Shown one piece after another: positions 37,230 through 48,594 of a stretch of 64,000 bases of DNA (positions within the stretch are counted from its first letter, which is position 1; each line of letters begins with the position of its first letter). The DNA lies in assembly GCA_023053685.1 (NCBI GenBank), contig JALIGW010000005.1, positions 21,168,501-21,232,500 of the forward strand, in the 5' to 3' direction. The notes beneath the pieces are model-generated. The model worked only from the letters and a program-made list of their open reading frames with translations, was not told the origin of the DNA and ran no database searches. Position numbers and translations under genes: made by a program. Origin of the DNA: Diadophis punctatus similis (taxonomy: Eukaryota > Chordata > Lepidosauria > Squamata > Dipsadidae).

Positions 37230-38360
37230 AAGGCATCCATGAGGGCAGAGGTAAATGACAAACTGGCATTGCAAAATTGTGATTCAACCCTTCCCCGTAT
37301 GTTGTGAAATCACAGACACGTGCATAAGTGATTTGGCATCTCAGCATCAAGATTCATGTTTTGTCATATGATGAGGCCCAGAATTTATGGAAATCTGATT
37401 CTGAGTGATAACGTTTATGCCTCCACTGAACACAATCTACTTCCCTTAAATTCCCCATGGATTTTTACAGTACAGATCCTATATCTTACTTGTATCACCT
37501 TCCCCAAATAGATGGCCTCCGGGAGGGTTAGGGTATTATTCCTAAAAACCTGTCTGGGAATTTATTGGGTTAGAATGAAGTTCTAACTATCCTAGTGTCA
37601 CAGAAGCTTGAAAATGCTTCTCTTTTTACAGTGTTTTGGTTTGTTTCATAAGTAGTTCTTACTACACAGGGACCAGTAAGTATTTAACAGCTATTTATTG
37701 AAGAAGGAATATGTACCTCAAAATGGCAGCCCTACATGCCTCTAAAAAGGACTTTAGGTTTTATTGAGGAACAACACAATGAAAATGTCAGCTGAAATAC
37801 TGTAGCAGTTGAAGGAGAAAATAGCAATAATTGGGAAAATATCATTCAATGGAGAAGTAGCCTTTAAAAGTAATAAACAGCACTAAACGAATACAATGAA
37901 AACACAAAAAACATTCACAAAGCATACAGTGGGAGAAGTTTCAGTCAATGGAAAAATGGCAATGAAGGGGAAAGGAGCAGTCATTGGGAAAAGCATTCAG
38001 TTTCCATTCAGTGTGGAAATAGCATTTAAGGAGTATTGAGGGAACAGCAAATGCTCCTCAGGGACTAGCAGTAGCACAGCATGTGTAGTGAACAGCATGA
38101 ATAGAGCAAATTTTAAGAGAGCATGTCCAAGGTATGCTCAATGGAAGCCCCTTTCTTCTCCTTCGAAAAAGAGACAAGAGTTTCAGAGAAGCTGCAGGGA
38201 ACACAGTTTGAACATGTGATCTTAGGTTAGAAGTTCAGCAACAGAGCAAAGGAAAAGGGGGGCTGAAAAAACAGTCTATGTGTAACATGTAGATGAGGGA
38301 AGGGTGGTAGAGAAAGGACAAGGAAGAAAAGGAGAAAGGTAGCCAAGAAACCAGCCTTTA
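37230..38360. other. ADGRA intron, nothing recognised
   Basis: Purine-rich in parts (37790-38060), with loosely repeated AGCA/ATGGAGAA words. No exon or family supported. Confidence 0.4.
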
Positions 38361-38368
38361 GGTACAAT

Positions 38369-39037
38369 CAGTGGTGGGTTCCTACCAGTGCGGTCCACTC
38401 TATAGCACCGGTAGCGGCCCGCTGGTGACATCACAGTACCGGTGTGGTCGGTTGCCCGTGCCTGGGTGCCACCATTTTTAAAAAAAAAAATTAAATTTTT
38501 TTTAGAAATTTTCTTCTGCGCATGCCCAGAAGCCAAGCTTCCGGCACTGCACATGCGCTGCCTTCCTACCCCACAGTGAGTCCAAGCAGGGGAGGATGGC
38601 TGAGGGAGCGCGTGAGACACTGAAAGAACGGGCGGCAGGAGCTATCTCCATTCCCCTCCCTTCAGCAGTCCGAGAAGCCACGAACGTGCGGTGATGATCC
38701 TAGGCATTTTCACACGTTTGAGGCTTCTCGAGCTGCTGAGGGGAGAGGGAATGGGCGGCAGGATCTATCTCAGTTCCTCTCCCTTCAGCAGTCCGAGAAG
38801 CCACGAACGCGCAGTGATGATCCCAGGCATTTTCGCACATTTGAGGCTTCTCGAGCTGCTGAGGGGAGGGGGAACGGGCGGCAGGAGCCTAGGATATCGA
38901 ATGGGGAGAAGCATTCAGGCCGGACGGAGCCTCCTAGAAGAACCCACACCCACCCGGTCACATGGCTGGCAAGCCACACCCACAAAATAAGCCACGCCCA
39001 CAGAGTGGTAGTAAAAAAAATTAGGAACCCGCCCCTG
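38369..39037. mobile_element. hAT element (GTGGGTTC-end family), 669 bp
   Basis: The ends CAGTGGTGGGTTCCT and AGGAACCCGCCCCTG are flanked by a perfect 8-bp duplication GGTACAAT (38361-38368 and 39038-39045). Inside, a roughly 124-bp unit is repeated twice in tandem (about 38631-38754 and 38755-38880). Each unit has inverted arms (CAGCAGTCCGAGAAGCC and GGCTTCTCGAGCTGCTG). No transposase. Confidence 0.9.
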
Positions 39038-39397
39038 GGTACAATGATAATAGATTTACTGAGTGGAAGGGGAAGATGGACTGGAATATCTTTTCATTGC
39101 ACTGTTTTTGAAGATTGGTGGTAAATAACATTGTAGAAGTTCATGGAAGCAGGGGAAGGAAGATCCCACTAATTACTTGCCAGTATTCCTTTGGCTTGGT
39201 CAGCTTAACTAAAACCATGGTTCTCCTGAAGTAGGGATTTTGAGATACTGTTCTTTGTCAGGACTCTTGAACAGACAAATCTGAGTGGCTATCCCACAAT
39301 ATGGAAGCAAGTCAGCAAGGGCTGTTCTAGGATCAAGAAGATTACACTTCTGAGTCTCAGGACTCAACATATTCACAACATATGGTTGTGGTTTACA

Positions 39398-39584
39398 GCA
39401 GCAGCCCCCAACCTTTTGGACACCAGGGACCAGTTCCGTGGAGGAGGTTTTTCCACGGACCAGAGGGGGTGTGGTTTCGTGTGCTGCCTGCATCCCACGG
39501 ATGGAGCTTTGCTTGTTTGCACAGACTGGTTGCTAGCATGCCGCAGCCCAGTGCTGATCCATGGACCAGGGGTTGAGAACCCTT
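39398..39584. mobile_element. hAT MITE, 187 bp
   Basis: The left end is CAGCAGCCCCCAACC and the right end is GGTTGAGAACCCTT. The 8-bp GGTTTACA occurs on both sides (39390-39397 and 39585-39592). The body 'GGACACCAGGGACCAGTTCC' is related in its ends to the PHLDA1-bearing hAT at 31084. Confidence 0.78.
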
Positions 39585-39945
39585 GGTTTACAGTACTTGA
39601 AACTGTAATCCAGTTTAGTGGAGCATCTGACCTGTTCCATAATCATGCTGGCTGGATTTATCCAATCCATTCAGAAGATATTACCACACAAAGATCTTCA
39701 TTTCTGCAAAAGGAAACACTTACAAAGGAGAGAGAAAGTTCAACTTAGCCTTCCCAGCCACTGAAGCTTCTCCTTGAATGACTTTAGCTGCTGATGGAGA
39801 AATAAGGTTTCTCGTGTCAGCAATCTCTTGCAAGAAGGAGAAGTTAGAGCTGGTTGCAAGCTTTTCAGTTTCCTCTTAAAAGAATTCTGCTAGAGGTGAA
39901 TAAGTCAACATGATTTACTTTTCCTTTTTCTCTCTAACCTAAAAG

Positions 39946-40250
39946 CAGTGGTGAAATCCTCCCGGTTCGCCCTGGCCCGTCCTTCGGCGTATAGCCGATG
40001 GAACTGGCGGCGGTTGCGGCGCGGAGCTTCTCCCGCCCGCTTTCCCGGCCCGGCTGAACGCCGCCATTTGGGTTATTTTTCCCTCTGTGCATGTGCAAAT
40101 GATTGTGGTCAGCCGGGCCGGGAAAGCGGTGATTGTGTTCAGCCAGGCCGGGAAAGCGGGCAGGAGAAGCTCCGCGCCGCAACCGCCGCCAGTTCCATCG
40201 GCTATACGCCGAAGGACTGGCCCGGGCGAACCGGGAGGATTTCACCCCTG
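39946..40250. mobile_element. Fold-back hAT MITE, 305 bp
   Basis: The ends CAGTGGTGAAATCCTCCCGG and CCGGGAGGATTTCACCCCTG begin inverted arms of about 100 bases each. They are flanked by a perfect 8-bp duplication CCTAAAAG (39938-39945 and 40251-40258). The arms give matching open frames on both strands, which are not genes. Confidence 0.9.
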
Positions 40251-40259
40251 CCTAAAAGT

Positions 40260-41330
40260 CAGTTTTTAATCTGTCTGCTCTGTGTTGATTATTCAGAGGG
40301 ATTTCTCAGGTCGTCTCCTTGCCCAGGAAAAAATGTCTTAAAAAAGCTTTATAGTAATGATTGTATTGTGTTTTTACTCTTCTCTTCCATCTAACATGAC
40401 TGGGAATTATGAAATTTGTAATCTAATCAAATTTTAGTGGGATTCCTAAATGTATTCCCTGCATTTTATCTAGCATCTTTCATGTTTAAATCTGGGTTTA
40501 AAAAAAGGGTCACATTTGTGTGTGCGGTGGAATTAAGGTAACAAATTTCCTCATAAACACTGTAGCCTAATATCTCTTCTCCAGTTCCTGCCATTATCTG
40601 TTCTATTGACTGCCATATTGTGAAGGCTTCTTCCTATGTTTAAGCTTAAAAGAGTGTAATTTTCTAGAGATGAGTTTCCCAGGACCAGTGGAAAAGGAGG
40701 TTTTTGTTCAAATTATTTATTCAATTGAGGAATTCACTACAAATTTTATACTACAGCTGAAATTACCTAAATTTATAGATCCTAGTACTGTATATATATA
40801 AAATGCTATTGAATATAACACACGTGATGAAGTGAGCTGCAGCTTACAAAAGCTTATTACCTTTTAATAAAATTTGTTAGTCGGAAAAGGTGCTTCTAAT
40901 ATTTTGCTACTATGGTTTGCTAATATGGCTTTCTACTTACAGTGACTAGTGGCCTAAAGGGTTTTTTAGTACCACATAGTTATTATAGCTGCAAGTATTC
41001 GTTATTTTTTTGGTTTAGTTTTAAAAGAAAATAGTTTTAGAGGCTATTTGCAGCGTATTCAGGATTGAGGAAACATTTCTTTTGTTAGCTATTGAAACTT
41101 GATGAAGTGATACTCTTGTGTACAGATGTACTCTTCAAAAATGCCCACAAGCTTCAATTAAAGTAAAAGGTCTTCTAGAAGGTGGGAAAGGAGCAGGAAC
41201 TTATACATCCACAAAAGGTTTCTTCTCCAGACTGAAAGGATATTTATTGTTCCAGTCTTCTCAAGTAAATAATTTATACTTACTTCCAAGCCTAAGGTTA
41301 CCAAGGTATTATGCATTTATTTACAGAGAT
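40260..41330. other. ADGRA intron, nothing recognised
   Basis: AT-rich sequence without supported features. Confidence 0.4.
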
Positions 41331-41340
41331 TTCTATAGAT

Positions 41341-41765
41341 CAGTGATGGCGAACCTTTTTTCCCTCAGGTGCCGAAGGCGCGTGCACGTGCGCTATCATG
41401 CATGTGCGAGTGCCCACACCCATAATTCAATGCCTGGGGAGGGCGAAAACGGCCTCCCCCGCCCCCGCAGAGATCCTCTGGAGGCCGGAAACAGCCCATT
41501 TTTCGACTTCCGGTGAGCCCAGTAGGCCCGTTTTTCGCCCTCCCCATGCCCCAGAGGCTTCCCTGGAGCCTGGGGAGGGCAAAAATGCCCCCCGGAGGCC
41601 CTCTGGAAGCCTAAAATGCCCTCCCAGAGCCTCCACATGAGCCAAAAATCAGTTGGCCGACGCACACATGCACGCTGGAGCTGAGCTAGGGCAACGGCTC
41701 GCGTGCCGGCAGATATGGCTCCACGTGCCACCTGTGGCACGCGTGCCATAGGTTCGCCATCACTG
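41341..41765. mobile_element. hAT MITE (GATGGCGAACC family), 425 bp
   Basis: The ends CAGTGATGGCGAACC and GGTTCGCCATCACTG are perfect inverted repeats. They are flanked by a perfect 8-bp duplication CTATAGAT (41333-41340 and 41766-41773). This is the cleanest copy of the family in the window. Confidence 0.93.
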
Positions 41766-42129
41766 CTATAGATCATCTCACTTGCACCGTTCCTTATTCA
41801 CAAAGGTGTTTCTTATCACTCCTTTGGTTATAGTTTCAATTTCAGGTTTGCTTTTAAGCAAGCTTCTTGGCAATCTAGCCCTTTGGTCAAGCTTTTCTTT
41901 GTTGACTTCTGTCTGTCTGTTCCAAATAGAATCTTAGTTATTTCTAAAAAAACAGTTAGTCTGCTTCACAGGACTTTCTTTTCAGTTCTGCTTGCTTCTG
42001 TTGAATCCTCAGTTACAGATTCTTCCTTCACTCAGGAATCCTCTCTTCAGCTACTCTCCTCCAGTGGCTCCAGTCTTTACTTCTTGATACACAAAGCACA
42101 AACATACCCATCTCTGATATTTGATATAC

Positions 42130-42365
42130 TGTTATCAGTGAGCCGAGATGGTGCAGTGGTTAAATGCAGCACTGCAGGCTACTGCTAGTTCAGCAGTTCA
42201 GCTGTTCAAATCTCACCGGCTCAAGGTTGAGTCAGCCTTCCATCCTTCTGAGGTTGGTAAAATGAGGACCCAGATTGTTGGTGGCAATATGCTGAACTCT
42301 GTAAACCGCTTAGAGAGGGCTGTAAAGCACTATGAAGCGGTATATAAGTAAGTGCTATTGCTATA
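42130..42365 (+). mobile_element. tRNA-derived SINE (Sauria type)
   Basis: The head 'GATGGTGCAGTGGTTAAATG' resembles a pol III box A region and 'CAGCTGTTCAAATCTCACC' a box B region. The body 'AAACCGCTTAGAGAGGGCTG' and tail GCGGTATATAAGTAAGTGCT ATTGCT match the minus-strand copy at 9827-10064. It is a fossil retroposon, not a tRNA gene. Confidence 0.85.
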
Positions 42366-42564
42366 TTCTTTCCCAAAAGGAAGCTTGCATGCTTACTGAT
42401 TATCGTAATTAGGCAAAACATTTCCCAGCATCTTAGTATCAATTTGCATAGAAGAGAATAAAACATCCTAATCTTTGGAACAAATTACAGTTCTGTGTCC
42501 ATCAGCTCATCTTGTTACAGTGCCACAGCTGGACTGTTCACTGGTATATAATACCTGGATTATA

Positions 42565-42868
42565 CGAGGGTGAGTCAAAACGTAATGCCATTTTCTTTAG
42601 GACAGGTATAATTACCAACACAGGAACATGTAGCATACATCAAAATGAAGCTGGTCCTCTGTGGATCACATCCCTACTTCTCAACATAGTCACCGTTTCT
42701 CTCAATAGCAATGTTCCACCTTCGAATGAGAGCATGTATCCCTGCCTCGTAAAATTTTGTTGACTGTTCTTTGAGCCACTTCTTCACTGCAGTTTTCACT
42801 TCCTCGTTACTGGAATAATGTTTGACTCTCGAAACCTCTTTCATAGGGCCGAAGAGATGATAGTCTGA
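42565..42868 (-). pseudogene. Mariner transposase C-terminal remnant with one terminal repeat
   Basis: CGAGGGTGAGTCAAAACG after TA (42563-42564) is a mariner terminal repeat. The adjoining minus-strand frame ends (42674) in ERNGDYVEK and contains SDYHLFGPMKE, EVKTAVKKWLKEQ and GIHALIRRWN, the C-terminal part of a mariner transposase. The aspartate of SDYHLF (about 42863-42865) is the third catalytic residue. The rest of the transposase and the other terminal repeat are missing, so it is a dead end-fragment. Confidence 0.85.
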
Positions 42869-43170
42869 AGTTATTGATATTTTGCTTTTTACTGGTATTG
42901 TACTGGAATGTGTGGATGATCTTGAGGAACAAGGGGGAGAGATGCTGTCTAGGAAACAATCAGACAAGATAAGGAGCTCCCAAGAACTAAACTGTTGGAG
43001 AAAGAAATTTAGGATTGACCTGCCTTAATTGTGTTCAGATGGTTAGAAGTGGTGGTGGGAAGTTTGTACCTTCAGACTTGTAAGATTCTGTTAATGTAAC
43101 CTTACAATAAAGTAGAATTACCTCATCTAGCTGGGTTTCCTGTCTAGTTGACCTGGGAGGGCTGACAGTT
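42869..43170 (+). mobile_element. Possible solo LTR fragment
   Basis: The stretch ends 'AATGTAACCTTACAATAAAG', 'AGCTGGGTTTCCTGTC' and CTGACAG. This suggests a polyadenylation signal and LTR end. Its left limit is unclear because it abuts the mariner remnant. Confidence 0.3.
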
Positions 43171-43779
43171 ATCCATCCTGAGTGGATAAAGTATGGATAA
43201 GATTGGAAATCTCCTGTCCCAACAATATCATTTCCGTGGAAGCTTAGGGATGCTTCAAAAAAGCTGGGTACTACATTGATTAAGGTGTGCTATCTTCCCC
43301 GGTCTTAGCAATATCTAATAGCTCTTTCCAAACCAGTGTGTAATTTCTTCAATCCCATCCATGAATCATATCTGTTCTCTCCTTTTATGAAATCTTCTGT
43401 CAATCTTGCCAAGCAAAATTGTCATCAGTTATCTGCTTGCATCACATATCCAAAAAATGTTTCATTTGCTGACTCTTATGGAAACTGTTTATTATTTGGT
43501 CAAGGATGATCGGTCATTCACATCTAGAATTGTAAGGCATATTTCCAATTTGCTCTTTCTCAATCTAGGATTTTCAGCTATTCATATCAATGGAGAGACC
43601 ACGACTTCAGCAACTGTTCTGATATTTGTCTTAATATTCATCCTTCATTCTTTGATTCTAAATTTGTCACAGCCTTCCTCTTTGTAATTACTTCTTTTTA
43701 CTTCCCCAGCACATTGGCCATCTTTAATTATTCTTGAGAAAACAAAACTCTGTACTACCTTCATTTCTTTGCAGTCAAC
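43170..43779. other. ADGRA intron, nothing recognised
   Basis: No supported exon; partly reminiscent of decayed LINE sequence. Confidence 0.35.
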
Positions 43780-43781
43780 TA

Positions 43782-43916
43782 CCCTGTTTCCCCCAAAATA
43801 AGACATCCCCTGATAATAAGCCCAATCAGGCTTTTGAGTGCATGGCAATAAGGCCACACACTTATTTCAGAGTTCAAAAAAATATAAGACAGGGTCTTAT
43901 TTTGGGGGGAACACAG
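43782..43916. mobile_element. TA-flanked MITE, 135 bp
   Basis: The ends CCCTGTTTCCCCCAAAATAA and TTATTTTGGGGGGAACACAG are inverted repeats flanked by TA (43780-43781 and 43917-43918). TA target sites suggest mobilisation by a Tc1/mariner-type transposase. Confidence 0.85.
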
Positions 43917-43919
43917 TAA

Positions 43920-44540
43920 GTATGTTAATTCACACTGTCTTAAAGTTTAACTGGTTCAGAAATACTTAATATTTTGCATTAATTCTGAATTCTGTCGTCT
44001 TTATATTGAACTAATAAAGTGGTGGTGTCTGCATAATTCAGATTGTTCATGTTTCTGCCTTCACTCCTGATTTCAGATGTTGCCTCTTCCAGTCTTCCTA
44101 TTTTCATTTATCTATCTATGTCTATCTCTATATCTCTGGGTCTAAATCTACATATTATTTACTAAAAAGATCTCCAGCCCGAAGAATAATCCACTGTCTT
44201 CAGTGGAAAGAAGAATCTTTGTAACTTTCCATTTATAGGCATACATGCAGCAGTTGTATGATTTATGGATGAATCGGTACAACATTATCAAAAGTTTAGC
44301 ATCCTGTTTTCATGCATACTTGATGGTTCCCTACTGCAGATCCTTGGTTGCTGAAGACATAGGTAATATGCTTTCAATACTGCAGTCACATATTGGGGAA
44401 CAAAAATAGATTACAATAGTTGCACATGTGTTGTTTAGTGTTAAACATACATTTTTTAAATACACTACTAATGACCCCAAATAACATAATCAAACTTGAA
44501 ATATCTTTCATTTTTTAAAAATGATTGTTTTCCCCTTCAG
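43920..44540. other. ADGRA intron before the third LRR exon
   Basis: No repeat family recognised apart from a short TCTATC-rich patch near 44108-44135. Confidence 0.4.
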
Positions 44541-44612
44541 GAATTTATCAGGGAACATTTTTTCAAGTCTCATGAATGGTCTTTTCTCTGAGCTTCTCGC
44601 TTTGAAGGCCTT
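44541..44612 (+). CDS. ADGRA-family adhesion GPCR, LRR exon (72 nt)
   Basis: This is the third LRR exon, after a 19.8-kb intron largely made of transposons. The acceptor is TCCCCTTCAG (44531-44540) and the donor is GTAAGT. It encodes NLSGNIFSSLMNGLFSELLA and then LKAL. The SGNIFSSL core is shared with the last full LRR of ADGRA receptors. Length (72 nt) and phase match the two preceding exons. It is closer to recalled human ADGRA2 (about 16 of 24) than to ADGRA3 (about 14 of 24) but clearly diverged from both. The exon is open and correctly bordered. Confidence 0.86.
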
Positions 44613-45109
44613 GTAAGTATGTCTTCGTTATGTAAAGTTTGCACAAATATTAGTATTGCTGGTGTTATTCTGAAAATAATATTCAAAATGCATGCTCTCC
44701 TACATCTTGAAATAATTTCATACCTCTAAAATATTGAAAAATATTAAGGGAGCTGACAATAGTAACAGTAATATTTTATGACTGTTTATTAGTTGAACTT
44801 GCCTTTAAAAAATATTAAAGCTTCATGGTTAATTTGTCTTAAATTTTGTAAAAGGCTGAGTAGAAACAGAAAACACACAAATTAATTCATTATGGTATTT
44901 GCATAAAATATCTTAGATGCTCATTATAATTGTGATTATATTAAATGTACATATTGCGCTAAAATATTTATATTTTTCTCCTTGTTAGGATTTTATTAAA
45001 CAATAAAAAAGAGTGATGAAAAATTAATTAGAGCGTACAGGCCAAATAGTATTTTGATAATTGCATATACCTGGAAGTTAATACTTTTATTTTTGCTTAG
45101 AAATGGAAT

Positions 45110-45250
45110 TTATTTGTTTATTAGATTTTTTTATCCTGCCTTTATTACTTCATAAATAACTCAAAGAGATGAACGTTCCTAATACTCTTTCCTCTTCCTA
45201 TTTTCTCAATAACAACCCTGTCAGGTGGTTTGAGCTGTTAGAGAGTGATT
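45110..45250 (-). mobile_element. L2-like LINE 3'-end relic
   Basis: 'TTATCCTGCCTTTATTACTT' followed by 'AACAACCCTGTCAGGTGG' is typical of L2-type 3' ends plus MIR-like sequence. Old and short. Confidence 0.4.
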
Positions 45251-45394
45251 AGAACTCAAAAGTAGACTGCATGTCCTTTAAAGGCTATGCCCAGTTTTCT
45301 TCATCCAAACTGATAATTTCAAAGCCCCCAATTAAAAGCAAAATTCCATTTTTTTTAAAGAATTCTGAAGCAAAACTGCAGGATGAATCTTTAA

Positions 45395-45625
45395 ATCTTG
45401 ATGTAGGAGATGACCAGGCTGAGCCTGACGGAGGGGTCAAATGCATCATAAGTCATGATTCCCTGCACGCCTGCAAGAGATCTGAGTGCAGTCCATCTTG
45501 AACTCCTTTCTTATTTCCCAGTCATTTCCTTTGTTCGCTGGTTGGTCAGATTTTTGTAGAAAGCTTAAGCTTGTAATAAATCTTTATACTCATTGAATTC
45601 CTGAATCTCCTGATTATGACAGTTG
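45395..45625 (+). mobile_element. Possible LTR end
   Basis: 'GAGCCTGACGGAGGGGTCAA', 'TAAGCTTGTAATAAATCTTT' and 'CTCCTGATTATGACAG' suggest the R-U5 part of an old LTR. No partner LTR or coding part is seen. Confidence 0.3.
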
Positions 45626-46429
45626 AAGTTCTACATATCCGCTACAAGGATTTTCCTGCAGTATGCTGATCCTGCTGGATCTTTTCAGTAGAAACTGTGT
45701 ATTTTGTGACATAAACTTCTGCTGTAAACTTGATATGAAATATTGGTGCACATCATGTGTCATACACCCCATTTGTGAAATCATAGGTTCATTAAACATG
45801 ATGTCTAAGGCATTATTCTTCATCAATAAGTGAAAGTAATGTCATTTAGAATAATAAAGCTAGTAACTCCAAGTATCCATTTTATTCTGAATATCTAAAT
45901 GCATTCTATTGATCAAACATAAAGTGTAATAGTGTATCCATCAGCAATTGAGAAATGCACACTGAGTAGTAAATCATCATCTTGCTGTCTTAAGACAACA
46001 AATCAAAATCTGAATAACCAGCAGTATGACTAGATGGCAGCACTGTTTGTATAGGAAAACAGAAGCACAGTATGTCTTGGGAAATTAATGATAACCGGAA
46101 ATATATCAAGTGAGCAGGCCTTTTCCCATTTGCACATATCATAAGCATTCAAAGTGAAAACTATGCATATTGCTGGGAGAAATGTGTGTAATGTAACCTT
46201 GAGGGAACATAAAGTTACCCAAATGAAAAATACCACATTAACCAAAAGGAAAATGATTGTGAATGTAAAATGATTTTCCATACCCCAAGGAAAATTACTA
46301 GAAAATAAATCTCTGCAATTCTTAGCAGAAAAATGTAAGATGACCCCTTTTCCATTTCATAGGTGATCATTAAGGAGAAAAGCACATTTTTGTTAAATAA
46401 ATACAGTGTATACAGTATATGAAGGTGAA

Positions 46430-46735
46430 GGAGTCCCTGCGGATTTTATTCCGCTAGTCGTTGCCAACTCTAGGGGCGATGCTCATCTCCGTTTCAAGAG
46501 CATTGAGTCAATGCCGCCTGAAGACATTTCCATGGTCATGTGGTCAGCATGACATCATGGACTGCTATTACCTCCCCACTGGCATGGTACCTATTTATCT
46601 ACTCATTTTCATGCTTTCAAACTGCTAGGCTGGCAGGAGCTCACCTCTTTGTGTGGGTCTCAAACCTAGACTGCTGGCTTTCCAACTAACAAATCCAGAG
46701 TCTTAACCGCTGAGCCATCACGCCATATACAGTAT
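46430..46735 (-). mobile_element. tRNA-derived SINE, second family
   Basis: On the minus strand it starts GTGATGGCTCAGCGGTTAAG (box A-like) with GTTTGAGACCCACAC (box B-like). It runs to a conserved tail read on the plus strand as 'TTCCGCTAGTCGTTGCCAAC' and 'GCTCATCTCCGTTTC'. It is distinct from the Sauria SINEs. Confidence 0.75.
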
Positions 46736-46751
46736 ATATGTGAATGTATAT

Positions 46752-46753
<2 letters not shown>

Positions 46754-46813
<60 letters not shown>
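46754..46813. repeat. (CA)n microsatellite
   Basis: About 30 uninterrupted CA units, next to the head of the SINE at 46430-46735. Confidence 0.97.
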
Positions 46814-46816
<3 letters not shown>

Positions 46817-46986
46817 TGATCCATATGATTTATGCTGTAACTATTGAAGGACACTGTTTCAGCCCCAGCCCCACTAGCAGTTAATCTGAGAGCTAGGCAC
46901 TTGCAACTTCTATATCTTGGTTGATATAATCAATTTGATATATGGTGTTTTATTTTAAAAAGGAAATGCTTTGGATTTGTTTTCAG

Positions 46987-47150
46987 ACATTTCTATACGG
47001 ATTCCCTCATTTGTGATTGTAATCTCAAATGGATCTTATACTGGGCTACAAATTCCTCAGTGCGGATATCAGAGGAAACCGTGTGTGCTTTTCCAAGGAG
47101 TTTACAAGGAACATCATTTCGCAATCTGAAAGAAAATCAGTTGATATGTG
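46987..47150 (+). CDS. ADGRA-family adhesion GPCR, LRR C-terminal cap exon
   Basis: This 164-nt exon follows a 2.4-kb intron (acceptor TTTTCAG, donor GTGAGT at 47151). It encodes the cysteine-rich LRR C-terminal cap. The CDCNLKW motif near residue 9 and later cysteines in VCAF and LIC are the usual disulphide cysteines. The NSS sequon is a possible glycosylation site. The exon begins in the same phase as the 72-nt exons and leaves one base for the next codon, which suits a following Ig-domain exon. About 25 of 54 residues match recalled human ADGRA2 and fewer match ADGRA3. That is low for a true orthologue and points to the third paralogue, ADGRA1. The following exon is not visible in the remaining 16.8 kb of the window. 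Confidence 0.85.
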
Positions 47151-48149
47151 GTGAGTTATAGTTTTGTTTTTCGGCATCATAAATTGAAATAAAAATGTAC
47201 TGGAAAAAATGCTGCAGGAAGAGGAAATGTAGAGATCTGTGGAAAAGCTGTTGGTAAATACTCAAATACAGACATACATGGTCACATTATGCACACCCAT
47301 ATACATGAAAGTATAAACATCATACACATATTTGTAAAATCTTGGGATATATAACCTTTCATGCATGTGTCTAGTGAAGAGATCACAGGTAAAAAAATTT
47401 AAAAGAAAAGTTTGGGACCATAAAAACGAATTGGATGGGAAAGACGTACAATGAAATAATATATTTGAATACCTTGATATGTAATTCAAATATAATCTGT
47501 TTCATTATTGTAAAGCCTAAAAGTAATATTTAAAGTATATAAATATCTAGAATTCTTAAATATCTATCTATAGATATAGCATACCAACAAAATTAGTTTT
47601 AAGAAAGAATGAAAGTGATCATCTAGTCTTTTGCATGATCTTGATGTCTTGTTTTATGCTGGTCTATGACCATAATAAAGATTCGTTTTGATGTCTTGGT
47701 AGATTCCAAATAATGGGAATGCAGTATAGGCAAGAAATCTTACATATTCTTCACATACCTGATTAGTATAAATCCATTTTCATCTAAAATAATTGCCATT
47801 ATAAGATAAATCCTTACCTTGCAAATTAATGGCTTATCTTTGGAATCTGCACCAATTGAACACTTTCTGAGGTATTTGCTATATAGTAAACAAAATGCTT
47901 ATATTGCATTAGTTTCATTTTAAGGCCAGAAGAGATGGATGTTAGTCTCGCAGGATATCAAACTCATGTATTAGTAAAATGAGAATAGGGATGGAAGTTA
48001 GTGGCTTATCTATTAAAGTGTAATAAAAATATTATATTTTGCGATTTTACTCTAAACCTGTTAATATTTGCTGTATTTCTACTAGTGCAGGCAAATTTCA
48101 AGAGGGCAAATATATTATTTCATTTTTTTCATTCACCTGATACTGAAGG
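47151..48149. other. ADGRA intron after the LRRCT exon
   Basis: AT-rich and unique-looking. No Ig-domain exon is recognised here or later in the window. Confidence 0.45.
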
Positions 48150-48348
48150 GCTTCAATCAAAGGTGGGTTCTAACTTATCTCGCTGCCGGTTTGCTTCCTC
48201 CCACGCCGCGTGGCTGTGGCTCGTGGGCGCGCATGCGCGTACACAGTGCTGAAAAAATAAAAAAAATCCCCCCCAAAAGCTGAAAACAAGATGGCAACGC
48301 ATGCGCAGTGCCTGCCTGTACTCCCTCCACTGGAGGAAACTAGTTCAG

Positions 48349-48589
<241 letters not shown>

Positions 48590-48594
48590 TAGTA

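Noticed and set aside
36853..37274. Cysteine/histidine-rich open frames resembling metal-binding proteins
   Set aside because: They come from a GCATGCACG-type simple repeat within a hAT MITE, with frames open on both strands.
42130..42365. tRNA gene
   Set aside because: The box A and box B-like parts belong to a SINE head; the rest continues into the SINE body and tail and no cloverleaf is evident.
46640..46735. tRNA gene on the minus strand
   Set aside because: It is the head of a second tRNA-derived SINE with a long conserved tail.
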